From the NCBI GenBank assembly GCA_036435485.1, contig CM071597.1, positions 7,185,881-7,249,880 on the forward strand: a stretch of DNA of 64,000 bases. Direction: 5' to 3'. The stretch comes from Saposhnikovia divaricata (lineage: Eukaryota > Streptophyta > Magnoliopsida > Apiales > Apiaceae). The notes under the pieces were generated by a model that saw nothing but the letters and a program-made list of their open reading frames with translations, was not told the DNA's origin and did not search any database. Numbering within the stretch: position 1 is the stretch's first letter; every line of letters begins with the position of its first letter. A program made the position numbers and the translations under genes. Below are positions 33,574 through 45,601 of this stretch, piece after piece.

Positions 33574-34864
33574 CAATAAATCGACACAGGTGAAAGACGT
33601 GATAATTAATCAGATAACACGACAATAATACGAGCTACCTTTCAGTACACTCATATCATACCACTTAATATCCACAAGAGATAGAAATCAAGAAGACACC
33701 AAATTATATTCAAATCATATATGTCTATACAATCTGGAAACACAATTGGTATAAGCACAAGTTATCTTTTATAATTACATGGGGCAATATGAATTGGGTA
33801 AAATCATACTACTAATCAAGAATAAACAATTAATTCATGAACCCATGCTAATATGGCATATTCTCACTCCTAGAATCCACTTTCGCAATCATCAAGGATT
33901 AATAAATTAGATGCTAGCTACACATCTATCAATTAAATCAAAATATATTAGATTATCACAATAAAATCACCCAACATCGATCACATGTCAAACAAAAAAA
34001 TTATGAAATCGAATCCATTGGAACCCCATGATAATGATTAGTTCATATTCGAACCTTTCACCATCATGGGTTCTTGAGAAAACATGGTTCTAGAAAACAA
34101 ATAATAATAGAAGAGAAAATAGGGTTAGAAATAAATCCCCAAATAGTGTAGAAGAGTACAAAAGATCCAAAATAGATTAGGCCTCCTTGCTTGTCACTAG
34201 CTTGAAGATCCCTCTCTAAATCTTGTTCTAAGATAATAATGTTGATAGATGATGATAAAGAAAAACTCTAACACAACTGATAGATCGTTCTGTTTTTAGG
34301 TCTAGATATTACATATAAAGATGCCCTAAAAATAGGCCCAAAACAATTGACCCAGTTTTAGGAATAAATTTCTGCCAAGTTCAGCCACTCGAGCGCTATA
34401 GCCCTTCGATGGGGCGCTGCTGCGCTAGACAGTTCCTGGAAAATGCTCCTCCCAAGCGCTATAGCGCCTGATTTAGCGCAAGAGCGCCTGGTAATCGCGC
34501 TATAGCGCCTGGTTCCGTGCAAGAGCGCCTGGTGCCCCCTGCCCAGCTTTGTAGACCTTTCTCTCCTCTTCGCGTGGGCTTTTGAATCGCCCAATTCCGA
34601 TGTCTGGAACTCCAGTTATGGCCAAAACAGTGATGTATGCGCATTGAGCTCAAATTCCCGAGTTCTCTTGCCCTGGACTTCCTGTAATTTCTACTTTAAG
34701 CTCACAGAAAACCACCAATACTTCACCAACACCACCAATGCCGCCCGACTATGCAACCTACACAAATTAGATGAAAACACATCAAACTAACACGAAACTT
34801 GAGAACTCGCAATCGTTTTAAGTACGAATGGAATGCAAATAGTGGATATAAAATCCACTTATCA
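33574..34864 (-). mobile_element. Right LTR (5' LTR) of the Athila-like element, second part
   Basis: Resumes with the duplicated CAATA and matches 16855-18132. It ends CTTATCA and is followed by the AATAC target copy. The palindrome cluster recurs at about 34385-34540. Confidence 0.9.
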
Positions 34865-34869
34865 AATAC

Positions 34870-35688
34870 TCAGAATTTCAAGAGAAAATTTAATTACAAA
34901 TTTTGACATTAATCCAATTCAGTGTAGAAGATCTATATTGATAATCTTATTCAATGTTGAAAACTAAATTATATGTGATTTAAATCATTAACATACACTT
35001 TTTTGTATTTCAATATAAATATAAGTAGATTTCATAAATCAAATAGAATTTTCAACGTAAAAAATCGTCAATTTCTTATCTTTTTTGTTTTTGCGTTAAT
35101 TGAAAAATAATTGTTAAACCATCACTAAATTAAAGATTATTATATATAATTAAAAAGGTTGTATTAGAATTGAATTTTAAAAAGAAATTATAATCTGAAA
35201 AGGATATAAAAGGTTGTATTAGAATTGAATTACATATTTATTAATATTAAAAATGTTTCATATTTACTATTTAGGTTCTATCTAAAGATCTAGAAATCAG
35301 ATTTGGATGATTTTACAGTCCATGCGAAACTTATAAATTATCTTTAATTTATTGATGATTTAACAATTATTATCCAAATGGAAACACCCAGAATCTCAAG
35401 AGAAAATTTAATATTCAGTGTAGAATACCTAATAATCCTATTCAATATAGAAAACCTAATTATATATGATTTAAATCATTGACATGCACTTTTTTGTATT
35501 TCAATAAAAATACACTTTTTAGTTTACATGTTAAAATAAAAAATATTTTTTTATGCTAGATCCAACGTTTTTCATCTATGTATTTTAAGATTTAACGGTT
35601 CATATTTATTTTGTCATGCTGAGGACCAGACTTGGACAAAATCCATCTTACACTGATCATTAAAACTGTATTTGGTTATTAGTACAAC
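34870..35688 (+). mobile_element. Helitron A, continuation
   Basis: Aligns with about 4150-4980 of the complete family copy, including the internal duplication with TTTGGATGATTTTACAG. It stops at TTAGTACAAC where the copia LTR begins; the intact copy continues CATCTTCAATT. Confidence 0.85.
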
Positions 35689-36712
35689 TGTTATTTCCTA
35701 GATTCACACCTCAAGATTGTAGAAGGGGGGTTGAATATAATCTTGTTGGAAATTCTTTCGAATATACAAGACAACAGATGGATATTGATTCTAGCAAATA
35801 AACAGAAATGAAACTAAGAACAGAAATTAAAAGCATACAACACACTTAAAAATTTCAGGTGGGTTTTTGTCAAATCCACCCGAGGGTTGTATTGAAGAAA
35901 GTAACATGTGTAAAAATGTTACACAAGTGCGAGTACAAAGCTAAGTGTTTACAAGAAAACCTGATGCTTTTTGCTTTCAGCTCTATGTTTTCTTCTCTAC
36001 TTAGCTATGCTACACTTGGGTATATATATATATACACCAAGATTACAAACCTTACAAAATAAATGAATATTACAAGTCAAAGTATTCTGCAGGGTTGTTG
36101 CCACTCCTTGTCTTCTCGTGATGCAATTTTGTCTGGATTGTCTTGGACAGATTTGCACTAGATTTACCAGTTGAATTGCTTGTGAGAATAAGGAATGTTT
36201 CTTTTTCTTCTTCGTTTCCAATACTGGTTGCCATACCCCTTTTAAATCTGTCAATCCATGTGATCTGTCAGACATGTCACATCGCCATCAACCTCTAATC
36301 CCAAGACATTATTGGTTGGAGCGTTTTATCCGTTGAAGTAGACATCCATCGATGGATTGACTGTTGTTGGTTGAGATGCCATATCCATTGACGTAGAAGC
36401 TTCACCAGTTGAAACATCACTTCACTTATACAGAATTACATAGCACAACTTATATACAATTCGTTACCCTATTCTGCATATCCATTGATAGTCAACATGA
36501 CTTAGGATTTCTAGTAACTATGGCATAACCAAAACAACTGATAAGATTTAAGATAGGTATGCTACAAACTTATCAATCGACAAGCTACCTCATCAATGGA
36601 TATTTATAGTCTTGGACATCCGTTGATGAGTTACCAAACTTAATCTTACACAACTATGTTTTTCTAAGGTGTTTTAGTGTGCTTATCATCAAGGACAACA
36701 TAATTCCTAACA
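35689..36712 (-). mobile_element. 3' LTR of a SIRE/Maximus-like Ty1/copia element
   Basis: 1024 bp with TG...CA ends. On the minus strand it begins TGTTAGGAATTATG after a polypurine tract and ends GGAAATAACA. The predicted target duplication ACAAC (35684-35688) cannot be confirmed because the 5' LTR lies right of the window. Similar starts are typical of SIRE/Maximus-type copia LTRs. Small reading frames inside are incidental. Confidence 0.75.
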
Positions 36713-36726
36713 ATCCCCCCCAATTT
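36713..36726 (-). promoter_or_regulatory. Polypurine tract of the copia element
   Basis: On the minus strand AATTGGGGGGGATT runs directly into the LTR start TGTTAGG. Confidence 0.75.
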
Positions 36727-36907
36727 ATGACTGATAGACAAACAACCATAAATTCAGGACCTTGATGATAACAAAACACCATAGCATTGATACAGATTTT
36801 AGACAAAAACATATATGTTGTGAAAAGCTTCAAAAATTGTGAAGAATGAACTGAGTCAAGTTGTAGAATCATACTCTTGTAAAGCGTGCTCCTCTAGTCT
36901 GAGCATA

Positions 36908-38402
36908 TTAACCTTTTCTATCCCTTGCAATCCACGAACCATGGATTTTATCTTTGTTCACCTGAAGCTGCTTCTCTAGCTGATTGTAGATGATCTTTTC
37001 TTCTTTATGATTAGGATCCAACATAGACATCAAGTACTGCAGATACTCATTACTAGCTTTCTCTAGCTGATCTTCTAATCTGAAAAATCTTCTATACTTG
37101 TGCTCATCTCTGAACTCCATTATCCAGTATGGATAAAAATGAACCTTTCTGTCTGGTTCATATGGAATATTCAGCTTCTTAGGTAAACCCTCTTTTGAAG
37201 TCCAGTTACTTCTCATTTCATTGATCTTGTTGAAGATAATGGTCTTTGCCTCTGGGGTGAATCCACCAGTTTTCTTCATAAGAGACCATATTCTCCATAA
37301 GTTACTGTAGCTTTCATTCAATATTTGACTTAGGGGCCAGGTTTTGCTATTTCCTCCATTGTAGGTGAAAATCAGTCTTGCTGGCAACCTGGTTGTCCCA
37401 TAAGCAACGCTCACATTACTCACATCTTCCAAGGAAAGATTGACACTGGAATGTGCTTCAATATCAGCAATGAACAATTTAGTATCATTCTTAGCAGCCT
37501 CCTTTACAGCTTGAGGAACCTTAGAATTTTGAATTGGTCTAGCTAATGGCTGTTTCCTAGACCTAGATCTCTTCTTTATAGGTGAGAGTCTGATCTTTGG
37601 AAATACCAAGCTGTTGATGTCAAAGTCAAATTCCAAGGGTTCTTCTTTTATTAAGTCATAGGGGTTGGAGGTTTGAGTGGGTTGTGGTATGTCTTAAGTT
37701 GTAGGTCGAGGTTGTATTGATTCAACTTGCTCTTCTGGTTCTGGGCTCAAGGTTCTCTTAGCAGGAATCTTAACCCTGTTTTTCCTTTTCTTGCCTGCAG
37801 ATTTTGAGTTCTTCTTCTTCTTCTTCTTAAATTTGGCCTCTTCCTCTGCGGCCTCTTGCTCCATTTCTTTTTCTATTTCTCTTATCAGTTCATCATCCAG
37901 TCTAGCTTCTTTCTCAGTGCCTTCTGCAGGTTGTCTAACAATTTGACCAGATTGAAGTAACCTTGCAGTTTCTTCAGCCTTAGCCATCACAAAATCTGGA
38001 TAGCTTGCTGGAACACATATTTCAACTCCATCTCTGTAGATAAATGCTAGGTTTTCTTTGAGACCCACATCAGTGTTAGCCTTTTGTTTTAATTCAGCAA
38101 TTTGCTTGCCCATAAACTTGAATTCATCTGGATTTGGTAATGGAAAATCAATTCTCATGATGTTCTTAGCATTCTTCTTCACAGGTGATTTCTTGAGTTT
38201 GAGCATAGGCTTGAATTCAGACACATATGATGGCTCCCCTCTGGCTAGAGATTTAGGGAACACAATATCTGGTACTAGTACTTGTCTGATTGATGTGCTT
38301 ATGGAAGGAATTTCTTGAGAAATTTGAGGGTTAGCAGCCAGCCTTGTGGCAATGCAATCTTCAGAATGAATGGCTGCTTTCTCCTTACTAGATGAAATTT
38401 CT
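36908..38402 (-). pseudogene. Additional 3' ORF of the SIRE-like copia element, one stop, 5' truncated
   Basis: One frame runs from about 38402 to the stop at 36908, interrupted only by TAA at 37694-37696. SIRE/Maximus elements often carry such an extra (env-like or accessory) ORF between pol and the 3' LTR. The N-terminal part is Ser/Lys-rich and then acidic (EIEKEMEQEAAEEEAKF) followed by a poly-Lys stretch with likely nuclear-localisation character (KKKKKKNSKSAGKKRKNR). The C-terminal part is globular-looking (LPARLIFTYNGGNSKTWPL, VHFYPYWIMEFRDEHKYRRF) with heptad-like leucines at the end. No signal peptide or clear membrane span is seen. The 5' part is lost where unrelated sequence begins at about 38403. 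Function is unknown. Confidence 0.6.
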
Positions 38403-38612
38403 GGAAATGTAAATCAAAATATTGCATTCACACATTGCCAAACCATACTACCACAACCTTCAAATAAAATCCAATCCAATTCATAGGTACATTATTCATG
38501 TGAACTGTAATCAATGTCAAAAAAATACAACCACAATAAATTAAACAAACTTAGTTATTATTTGGTGCTAAATACGCATTACTAAAATCATTTTAAAAAC
38601 CAATTACAATTG
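38403..38612. other. Junction between copia ORF and Ulp1 gene
   Basis: AT-rich, non-coding. It presumably holds the 3' UTR and the left terminus of the Ulp1-bearing element. No inverted repeat was recognised. Confidence 0.4.
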
Positions 38613-39736
38613 TCATGCTTTAGGCCTTCTCTCATATCTCTTCTTGAACCTTTCATTGTAATACTTTTTTGTAGCATCCATGATCTTTTGTCCATTCTCA
38701 TTTCTGTGGCTAGTGATAATCTGATGGAAATAAATTTTTCTGAGTTTCTCCAAATGAGAATCCTATTGAGGCTGTTACTAAAAAAATCACATTATTAGCA
38801 GTTGACATTATATTACAAGTTAGTTAATAACATTACTAATTCAGTTTCACTTACGCCTTCAATGGGAAGTCGCATGCTCCATTTGTTTCCACCCATATAT
38901 GTTTCCAAATGTCGCATCACAAAGATCCCACAGTCTGCACCATTATCTTTTGTTTGCCATTCCATGCGAACAAATTCAGGGTTCAGGTCCCAAATTTTTT
39001 CCCACCCAGGTACATGTTCAGCTGATAACCACCTTACAAAAAGTGTGTGCTGTGCAAATATAATAAAAGCATTAACAACGGTATCAATTTAATTACTCTA
39101 ATTGTTGATCAATTTTAAGCATTTACTTACCAAGTATTGTGGGACATCTTCATACACCTCACCATAATCCGTAGACTATACAACATTATCTAATATCTCC
39201 CAAGAAAAATGCTTAATGTCATAACATATAATATAATGGTGAGGAGCTTGGTGTATTGGGAAAAAAACTACAAATTTAAGCAAAATAGCGTGTTAGAAAA
39301 TCATCACATAAAATTGTCCTTTAACACATTTAAATCCTATATACATACCATATCAAAGTCCCTTGCATTATAGTTCCTTTTGTGTTGATAGTTGACCATG
39401 CTAACAACCCTATCAATGTGGTCCAATAAAATGTCATACCTGTCATCATCGCTTTTATCATTCTGTCCAAGTGCGCCTACCTGTGTTAAAATTATATTGA
39501 AGAGTTATACATACTTGTACTTATTGTGGACTTCACTGTAAAAACTAGATTTCTTCTTACAAAAAAAACTTGTACTTACTGTGGTCTCCACTGTAAAAAA
39601 TAATCTAAGTGGTGAAGAAGGTGACTTCAGTCTCTCATCATCATTTAAGCAATACGTCCAACAATCGATAACACTTCCTTCGACCCATGACTTGTACTTC
39701 AATGATTGGAACAATTCTTTTGTACATTGCTTGTCA
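38613..39736 (-). pseudogene. Ulp1-type (C48) cysteine protease gene, TE-associated, broken
   Basis: Ulp1 proteases process or remove SUMO; related genes are often carried by plant Mutator-like and other transposons. Exons on the minus strand: 39736-39581 (FQSLKYKSWVEGSVIDCW...), 39480-39349 (...YDILLDHIDRVVSMVNYQH), 39271-39131 (FFPIHQAPHHYIICYDIKHF..WEILDN), 39049-38855 (NGADCGIFVMRHLETYMG) and 38779-38613 with the final stop. Catalytic-type H (APHHYI), D/N (ILDN) and C (DCGIF) are visible and most junctions are GT-AG. An in-frame TAG follows ILDNVV near 39190. The 5' part is cut at 39736 by the CACTA-A terminus. The host element's left end should be near 38403, where the copia ORF stops; I could not define its termini. 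Confidence 0.75.
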
Positions 39737-40260
39737 CACTACGTCAAATTTTGGCTTTCGTCACATCAAATATGTATGGCTATGAACTTTACGTCACGCT
39801 TTAATTTTTCAGCCAAGTGTCACCTAAGGTCGGACCATTTTACGCCCCCTACGGCCACACCCCGGCTGTGTGGCTTTAACGTAAAATAGAGTGACTAAAG
39901 CATACCACCCCTTGGGTCTGACAGCCCCCATTTTAAGCTCAAAAGTGTGACTAAATACCGGCTTACAGCAACAGGATGCGTAGTGGCTAAAGAGAATTAA
40001 AAAAGTGGCTAAATACCAAACTTCATCAAAGGCTTAGTTTTGGTCGCACTATTTATTGGTAAATCGTGGCAAAAAGCTTTGGTATGGCCACATTATATAA
40101 TTTTTGTGTGGTGGTCTTTATGTTATATACACTATTAAATAACTGATTTTAGTCACTAATAATTGTAGTAACTAGAGTACTGGCTAAAACCTACTTTTAG
40201 GCCCAGTAATAGAATTTTTGTAAAATATAGTGTGGCTGAATGATAGTACTAGCCACACAT
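39737..40260. repeat. Left terminal and subterminal repeats of CACTA-A
   Basis: After the CACTAC terminus, words such as GTGGCTAAA, GTGTGACTAAA, AGTGACTAAAG and TGGCCACA recur on both strands through about 40260. CACTA transposition needs such subterminal clusters for transposase binding. Confidence 0.6.
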
Positions 40261-40612
40261 ACTTAACCAAATTACAAAAAGGTTTCATTTGTATTATTAA
40301 TGACCACGGCCGTACCAAAAGGCCGATTCCAATCACAATACCAAAAGGCCACAATACAATCCAAAAAGGCCACAATATGCAAACAACTAAAATGCCAAAA
40401 TACAAGTAAACATAAATGCCTAATTCCAAACTAGTCATAATCCAAATTACATAATCCATAAAATCCATACTACCTCCATAACAACCATATGGAGTAAGTA
40501 TACTTACTCCACAATCCATAACAACCACATAACCAGAGTACATGCAGAAAATTACAAGTTATCATAAAGTTCACAACCAGAAAACCACAACGACATGAGT
40601 CAAATTCAGTTT
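40261..40612. other. 3' flank of the TNP1-like gene
   Basis: Contains a small repeat family (CCAAAAGGCC, CACAATACAATCC, CCATAACAACCA). No convincing gene; the long minus frame here is repeat-driven. Confidence 0.5.
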
Positions 40613-43600
40613 ACAATTGCACCACCAGCTTCCGCTTCTTCCCCAGCTTGTCTGCCTTGTTCGCCTTAGCCTTTGAACGTGTTACTGGGGAACCAGTAAT
40701 GGTATTACATCTCTTCTTCTCCTTCTTAACTTGATATGCTCTATGTTCTTCCTTAGCTTGAGCTGCGCTATGTTCTTCCCCTTCCCCATTGGCCGTTGGA
40801 TTTGGTACCTAGAGTAAAACATGAAAACAAATACGATGATCATTCCAACAGCCCTCAAGTTAAGACCATTCTAACACAAGTAATGTAATTCTATAGATAA
40901 GCAAGTTAAGACCGTTGGACAAGTAATGTTATTTAATTAAAGCTCCATCAGTTTAAACAAAATTATAAAGCAGGAGAATAAATGCACATAACCAAAATAG
41001 AATGCAAAGTAAGAAACGTACTTGATGATCAATTATCTTGATAAGGTTTTTGGGCCAAGCCACAAAAGAACCCAAAGCATCCTCAACTGTCCGCATATCA
41101 CCGGCTTCATAAGGTAAGAATGCTGCCCCCTTCACAACTTCATCAACAGAAACTCTATAGCAATCATCTTGTAGGGGGACTCCATGAATGGTTTGTCCTT
41201 TCTGGTCTGAAAGGATAGTCGTACCACGTGCAACCGGGTTGTTCAAATTCAACATATACAGAGTACACTTCATTGGCTACAAAAGTTAGTGGCATAATTA
41301 ACATCATAAAGGTAAAGTGAATTAATATACATACGCATTTAGAAATATAATGCATACCGATTGGACAACTGTTGAGGTTTGATTTGACTGAGATGGCGAC
41401 TGAAATGGCATTTGACCAGAGATAGTGCTAGGCTGAGATAAATTAATCTTCTTCCTGGTTCCGGATCTAATCACCTTTTCCTACAAAAGTAGTAGCATAA
41501 TTGCCAACATATTAAATTTAAAGTTAATCTCAATATACATGTGCATTTAGCAATGTTGTAATACCTATTGCACAATTGTTGGATCTTCTTGTGATTTAAT
41601 GGTACGCGGAGATATATAAACTTTCCTCCTGGTGGTGATGACCTTTTGCGCCATTATGGATGTGTCGGCAGTGATCACCTTTTGCGCCATTATGGATGTG
41701 TCGGCAGTAGGAGTCACTTGCTTCTCCACAGATTTAACCTACAATTTAAGAAATTTAGACAAGAAATCAGCAATTACTTGGAAAAAATTAAAGTAGCCAT
41801 TACTTACAAGTGTTAAAAATTCTTTCGATGCTGGGATGGTAACATTAATGCAGCTGTCCCTCGAACCATTCCCACTTATCGGTGTTCCCTATAGAATGTA
41901 ACGTGAAATGGGAAAGTCAAGTGATAACACAAGTTTTGTAAACTATGTTTTGGAATATAGACACAAGATAACTAAATTCCAACACAAAAAACTCCAACAA
42001 TTTACGTAGTGCTTACATCTTGTTTTGTTGCTGAAAGCAGTCCTTGCGAATCCAATTGAGCCATGACTTTATTCAGTTTATTGTTCGTTGCCACCATCTG
42101 CAACGACAGGTTCTTCAGCTCTTCATCCTTCTTCTCACGCAGCAATTTCTCATTTTCCAATTGAAGCTCCAGAATCTTGATTTTATCTTTTCCTGTTGTC
42201 CTTTGCCGAGGACAATGCCAGTACGCACTAGGAGTGACTCCACAACCAACACCTCTCAAGTATGAACCCTGCTCCCTGCCAAAAACCACTGTAAAGGCAT
42301 CCTCGTCTGGCCCAATCTTGATTAGTCCGTCCTGTATCTGTGCTTCTTTTCTTTTTTATTTGGAAGGCGGGTGTTGTGCTCGGTTCGAATTGCTTCAATA
42401 TCCATCTGTAAAGAAAAAAGTGAAGAAAATTAGTAACAAGGACATGTTCTTCACTTTAGGATATAATAACTCTCATATTTAAACTTACTAAATAATCTGC
42501 CATGCTCTTCACTTTTGGATCTACCAACTCTCCATCTTTGTTTTCCCTCCCCTTCCTCCACATAAAAGCATGGGTGGGGACATCATCAACTGCAATTTCA
42601 TTTTTCAAAACCTTGCATAATGCAACGATGACACAATCAGACATTTAATATCCAAAATAATCACTAGTAACACAATAAAAACACATCTGAATTACCAATT
42701 TTTCTTTGAGATGAGGGTATCCTCCTCGTCCCAAGCGATGATCAAAAACAGACCGTGATTGCGCAATTTTCATAGTTTTGGAGACATCCTTCCAATAGTC
42801 AAAAGAATTATTTCAGCAAAGTGCATTGGAAAAATACCTTAATTCAAACGATGATCCGTATATTAAAGTATTACAACCTTGAATTTATCCGCTTGCGTGT
42901 GGGCTACGAACCTATCCCAATCAGCTTGCTCTACCAGTGTACGATACTGCTTAGGAACTTTTGCATTGGTTTATTCAGGTTAGGTTGTATGAATCCTGCA
43001 TACATCTTTCTTCTGAAATTGCGAAGCAGCCCACCAAGCCGAGTCATTGTAAACTTTCGACGACAAAGTTCTATATCAAAAAAATACTGCAATATATAAT
43101 ACATGGTGTTAATACACATAAAAGGCTAGCAGATAAGTTCAACAATAGTGTTTCATATTAAAAATGTAACATATATTTAGAGTACTTAATGCAAAGTAGC
43201 TGATTTACCGTTACTTGATCCCACAGCTTAGCCTTCACTTATTTTGGCACCTCCTTCCATGTCAACCATCTTAAGCCCACATGCTCCCTGTCCGTGTCTC
43301 CCAAAAAGCTCGTAAATTCTGATCTGTATTCCCCCATTAACCTACCAAGTGAGTCAAATTCAACCTCATGTCTTTTTCCACCAGAGTTTGTAAACCTGGT
43401 ACGCAGCTTCGGCAACCTGGTTAGCCCCCTCTTAGCTTTGACATCATTCTTTTGTTGCACCTTTTTGCACTCTTCTTCTGTGCTTTCTCCTTCGTCTTCT
43501 ACTTCTGTGCTTTCTTCTTCTTCGCTACACTCTTCTGTTGAATATTGTTCCTCAAATTCCTCATTGTCCTCACCTATAACCAGTATAAGAACCCTTAGCA

Positions 43601-44013
43601 ATTACAGGATTTATCTATTCAATATACATACACATGCATAAATATGAGAAGTCAAAAATTAGTCTACCTAGGTATTCTTCTTCAATGCAAACTGGTGCAG
43701 TAGCTGTGGACCAGGAATGGAAGACATGAATCTTGCAGACTCCAATCATGGTAGAAGCAACAACCAACTCTTTTAAGTCATTGTCTCGAAGGATCAAACC
43801 ATATCCATGATCCGAGGTCACCCCATCTTTCATGAAATAAAGATTATCATCATCCGAAACTACATCCGCTACCAAATCCCTAACTTGTTTAACAGTCATG
43901 TTGTAGACTTCCATTCCGTCGAACACCTTTGCCTTAGGACCGGTGTATTGCCACTTAACCTTTGTCATGAATTGACCCCCATAGTAAACAACTAACATGT
44001 ACCTCTTTCCCAT
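40613..44013 (-). pseudogene. TNP1/TNPA-like CACTA protein (PB1-like and Transposase_24-type), broken
   Basis: Exon 1 (44013-43668) starts ATG GGAAAGAGG and encodes a PB1-like fold seen at the start of plant CACTA accessory proteins (YGGQFM..W.Y). Exon 2 (from 43573) has a long acidic stretch and RGLTRLPKLRTRF..HEVEFDSLGRLMG, the Transposase_24-type region, then TAA directly after KEVPK. The next exon (TMTRLGGLLRNFRRK) is frameshifted near 42970. Later exons give DYWKDVSK..., VPTHAFMWRKG, a long coiled coil (42180-42010), a 36-bp tandem duplication at about 41640-41705 (ITADTSIMAQKV twice), the 41273-41020 exon and a basic tail ending RKLVVQL-stop at 40613. In En/Spm such a protein binds subterminal repeats. 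It is transcribed away from TNP2. At least two lesions argue it is dead. Confidence 0.7.
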
Positions 44014-44497
44014 GGTACTCAAATTAGCTGTAGACAACAAGCACAACAATGTCAGATATTAATACATCAACATTAAAGCAGAAGTAGTATTATTCATATA
44101 ATTGGAACTCAAATCGTCTCAATCTCTCAAATACAACTCAAATATTCAATCTCTCCAACCATATATCTCAAACATATATCTCTCAAACATGCAATCATTG
44201 AAATAGTTTGTGGAAGAATGGTTTACCTGCGACAAGCAAGGTGATTTAAACGCCGGTGGAAAAAACCCTAATTTCAAGAACATAAACCATATTGGGTCAC
44301 CAGATCTGACCGACGGTGTAACCTAATTTCACCGACTGAAAGTTGTGGAGAGATTATGGTACATAGAGAGGGAGAGTTTGAATGTGAGTTGAGGGTAAAG
44401 TGATGTTGAAAGTGAATTGGGGGGGAAGTTTGATTTTTTTGGGAAAGTCTAGCCGCCTGTGTAGTGGGGGGAAGTGAATTGGTAAAGTGATGTTGCC
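44014..44497 (-). promoter_or_regulatory. 5' region of the TNP1-like gene
   Basis: Contains AAACCCTAATTT-type leader words and CT/AT-rich sequence up to the repeat block. No other gene is seen. Confidence 0.45.
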
Positions 44498-45209
44498 GGG
44501 GTCGAATCTCGTTATTGCGAGTAGTACTTTGGCTAGATCCCTGTAAAAATTTCGTACAAGATAAATTCCCGATTTTTCGATTATTTTTCCCCAACATCAC
44601 AATGCGTATCTATTAACATCTGTACGGTTGGATCGTCGAAAAATGCATTAAAAAAAATTATTTCCACTTTCGGGGTCGAATCTCGTTATTGCGAGTAGTA
44701 CTTTGGCCAGATCCCTGTAAAAATGTCGTACAAGATAAATTCCCAATTTTTTTATTATTTTTCCCCAACATCTCAATGCGTATCTATTAATATCCGTACG
44801 GTTGGATCGTCGAAAAATGCATTAAAAAAATTATTTCCACTTTCGGGGTCGAATCTCGTTATTGCGAGTAGTACTTTGGACAGATCCTTGTAAAAATATC
44901 GTACAAGATAAATTCCCGATTTTCCAATTATTTTTCTCCAACATCACAATGCGTATCTATTAACATCCGTCCAGTTGGATCGTCGAAAAATGCATTAAAA
45001 AAAATTATTTCCACTTTTGGGGTCGAATCTCGTTATTGCGAGTAGTACTTTGGCCAGATCCCTGTAAAAATGTCGTACAAGATAAATTCTCGATTTTTTG
45101 ATTATTTTTCCCCAACATCACAATGCGTATCTATTAACATCCATACGGTTGGATCGTCAAAAAATGCATTAAAAAATTATTTCCACTTTCGGGGTCGAAT
45201 CTCGTTATT
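44498..45209. repeat. Four 172-174 bp tandem repeats plus a partial fifth
   Basis: Units start with GGGGTCGAATCTCGTTATTG at 44498, 44672, 44845, 45019 and 45191 (the last only about 19 bp). Each contains GCGAGTAGTACTTTGG, TCGTACAAGATAAATTC, CAATGCGTATCTATTAA and GGTTGGATCGTC. Copies differ at only a few positions. They fill the space between the divergent TNP1 and TNP2 genes. Confidence 0.95.
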
Positions 45210-45601
45210 TTATTTGGGCCAACACTATTCTATTTGGGCCAACACTATTCTAATTGGGCCTTAAACAGGTTCAGTCCAGAGGGAGTAGCACGCGACTATG
45301 GGGGTCAAATACCTAAGTGGAAAGTTTATTCTCTCAATTGAAAACCACACTAGCTGCCGCTTCTAATCGGATTCAAACAAGTAGCTTCAAACAAGCAGCC
45401 GATAGAAACCACTCCTACTTTCATCCACAACGATTTCATCCCTACTTTCGTCCCTAATTTCAGTAAGTCATATGTTAAATATATGCTAATTTTTGAATTT
45501 TATGCTTTAATATATGCTCGTAATTGCTGTAGTTATGCTGTAATATGCTCGTAATTCCTTTAGTTGATATGTATTAAAGCTTCAAAGTATATGTTGTAGT
45601 T
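45210..45601 (+). promoter_or_regulatory. 5' region of the TNP2 gene
   Basis: Starts with two and a half copies of ATTTGGGCCAACACTATTCT, then AT-rich leader up to the TNP2 ATG. There is no separate coding signal. Confidence 0.5.

Larger units (their letters stand above)
16582..34864 (-). mobile_element. Athila/Tat-like non-autonomous LTR retrotransposon, split by Tekay-1
   Basis: The target duplication AATAC (16577-16581 and 34865-34869) brackets the whole element. It has LTRs of about 1.55 kb with TGTTGACTCG...CTTATCA ends and only 2.4 kb of internal sequence. Orientation is minus: the tRNA-Asp-type primer site is at 20541-20558 and the polypurine tract is next to the left LTR. Only a gag remnant is encoded, so it is a deletion derivative that depends on a partner. 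The two LTRs differ by about 17 substitutions plus small indels by eye (about 1.1%). Tekay-1 interrupts the right LTR at 20834. Confidence 0.85.
11586..35688 (+). mobile_element. Helitron A (outer shell), split by four later insertions
   Basis: The family seen intact at 3752-5353 can be followed in pieces: 11586-11601 (TCCTTTATATATAATA after an A), 13079-13447, 16542-16581 and 34870-35688. Each gap is filled by another element with its own ends: Helitron C, Helitron B, the Athila-like element and, at 35689, a copia LTR. Removing them restores collinearity with the 3752 copy; for example ATCTTTAA joins TTTAGTGATG, and GGAAATAC joins TCAGAAT. The 3' end should lie right of the window, beyond the copia element. 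There is no coding capacity. Confidence 0.8.

Noticed and set aside
39977..39984. GCGTAGTG as the right end of a tiny CACTA MITE starting at 39737
   Set aside because: The base triplet after it (GCT) does not match the TCA before 39737, and the repeat words continue past it. CACTA-A's left terminus explains the data better.
40184..40543. Minus frame of 119 codons
   Set aside because: Built from short CCATA/CCAAAAGGCC repeats at the subterminal side of CACTA-A; no protein similarity.
44498..45209. CRISPR-like or satellite array
   Set aside because: Units are contiguous with no spacers and only about four copies, so it is neither a CRISPR array nor a mature satellite.
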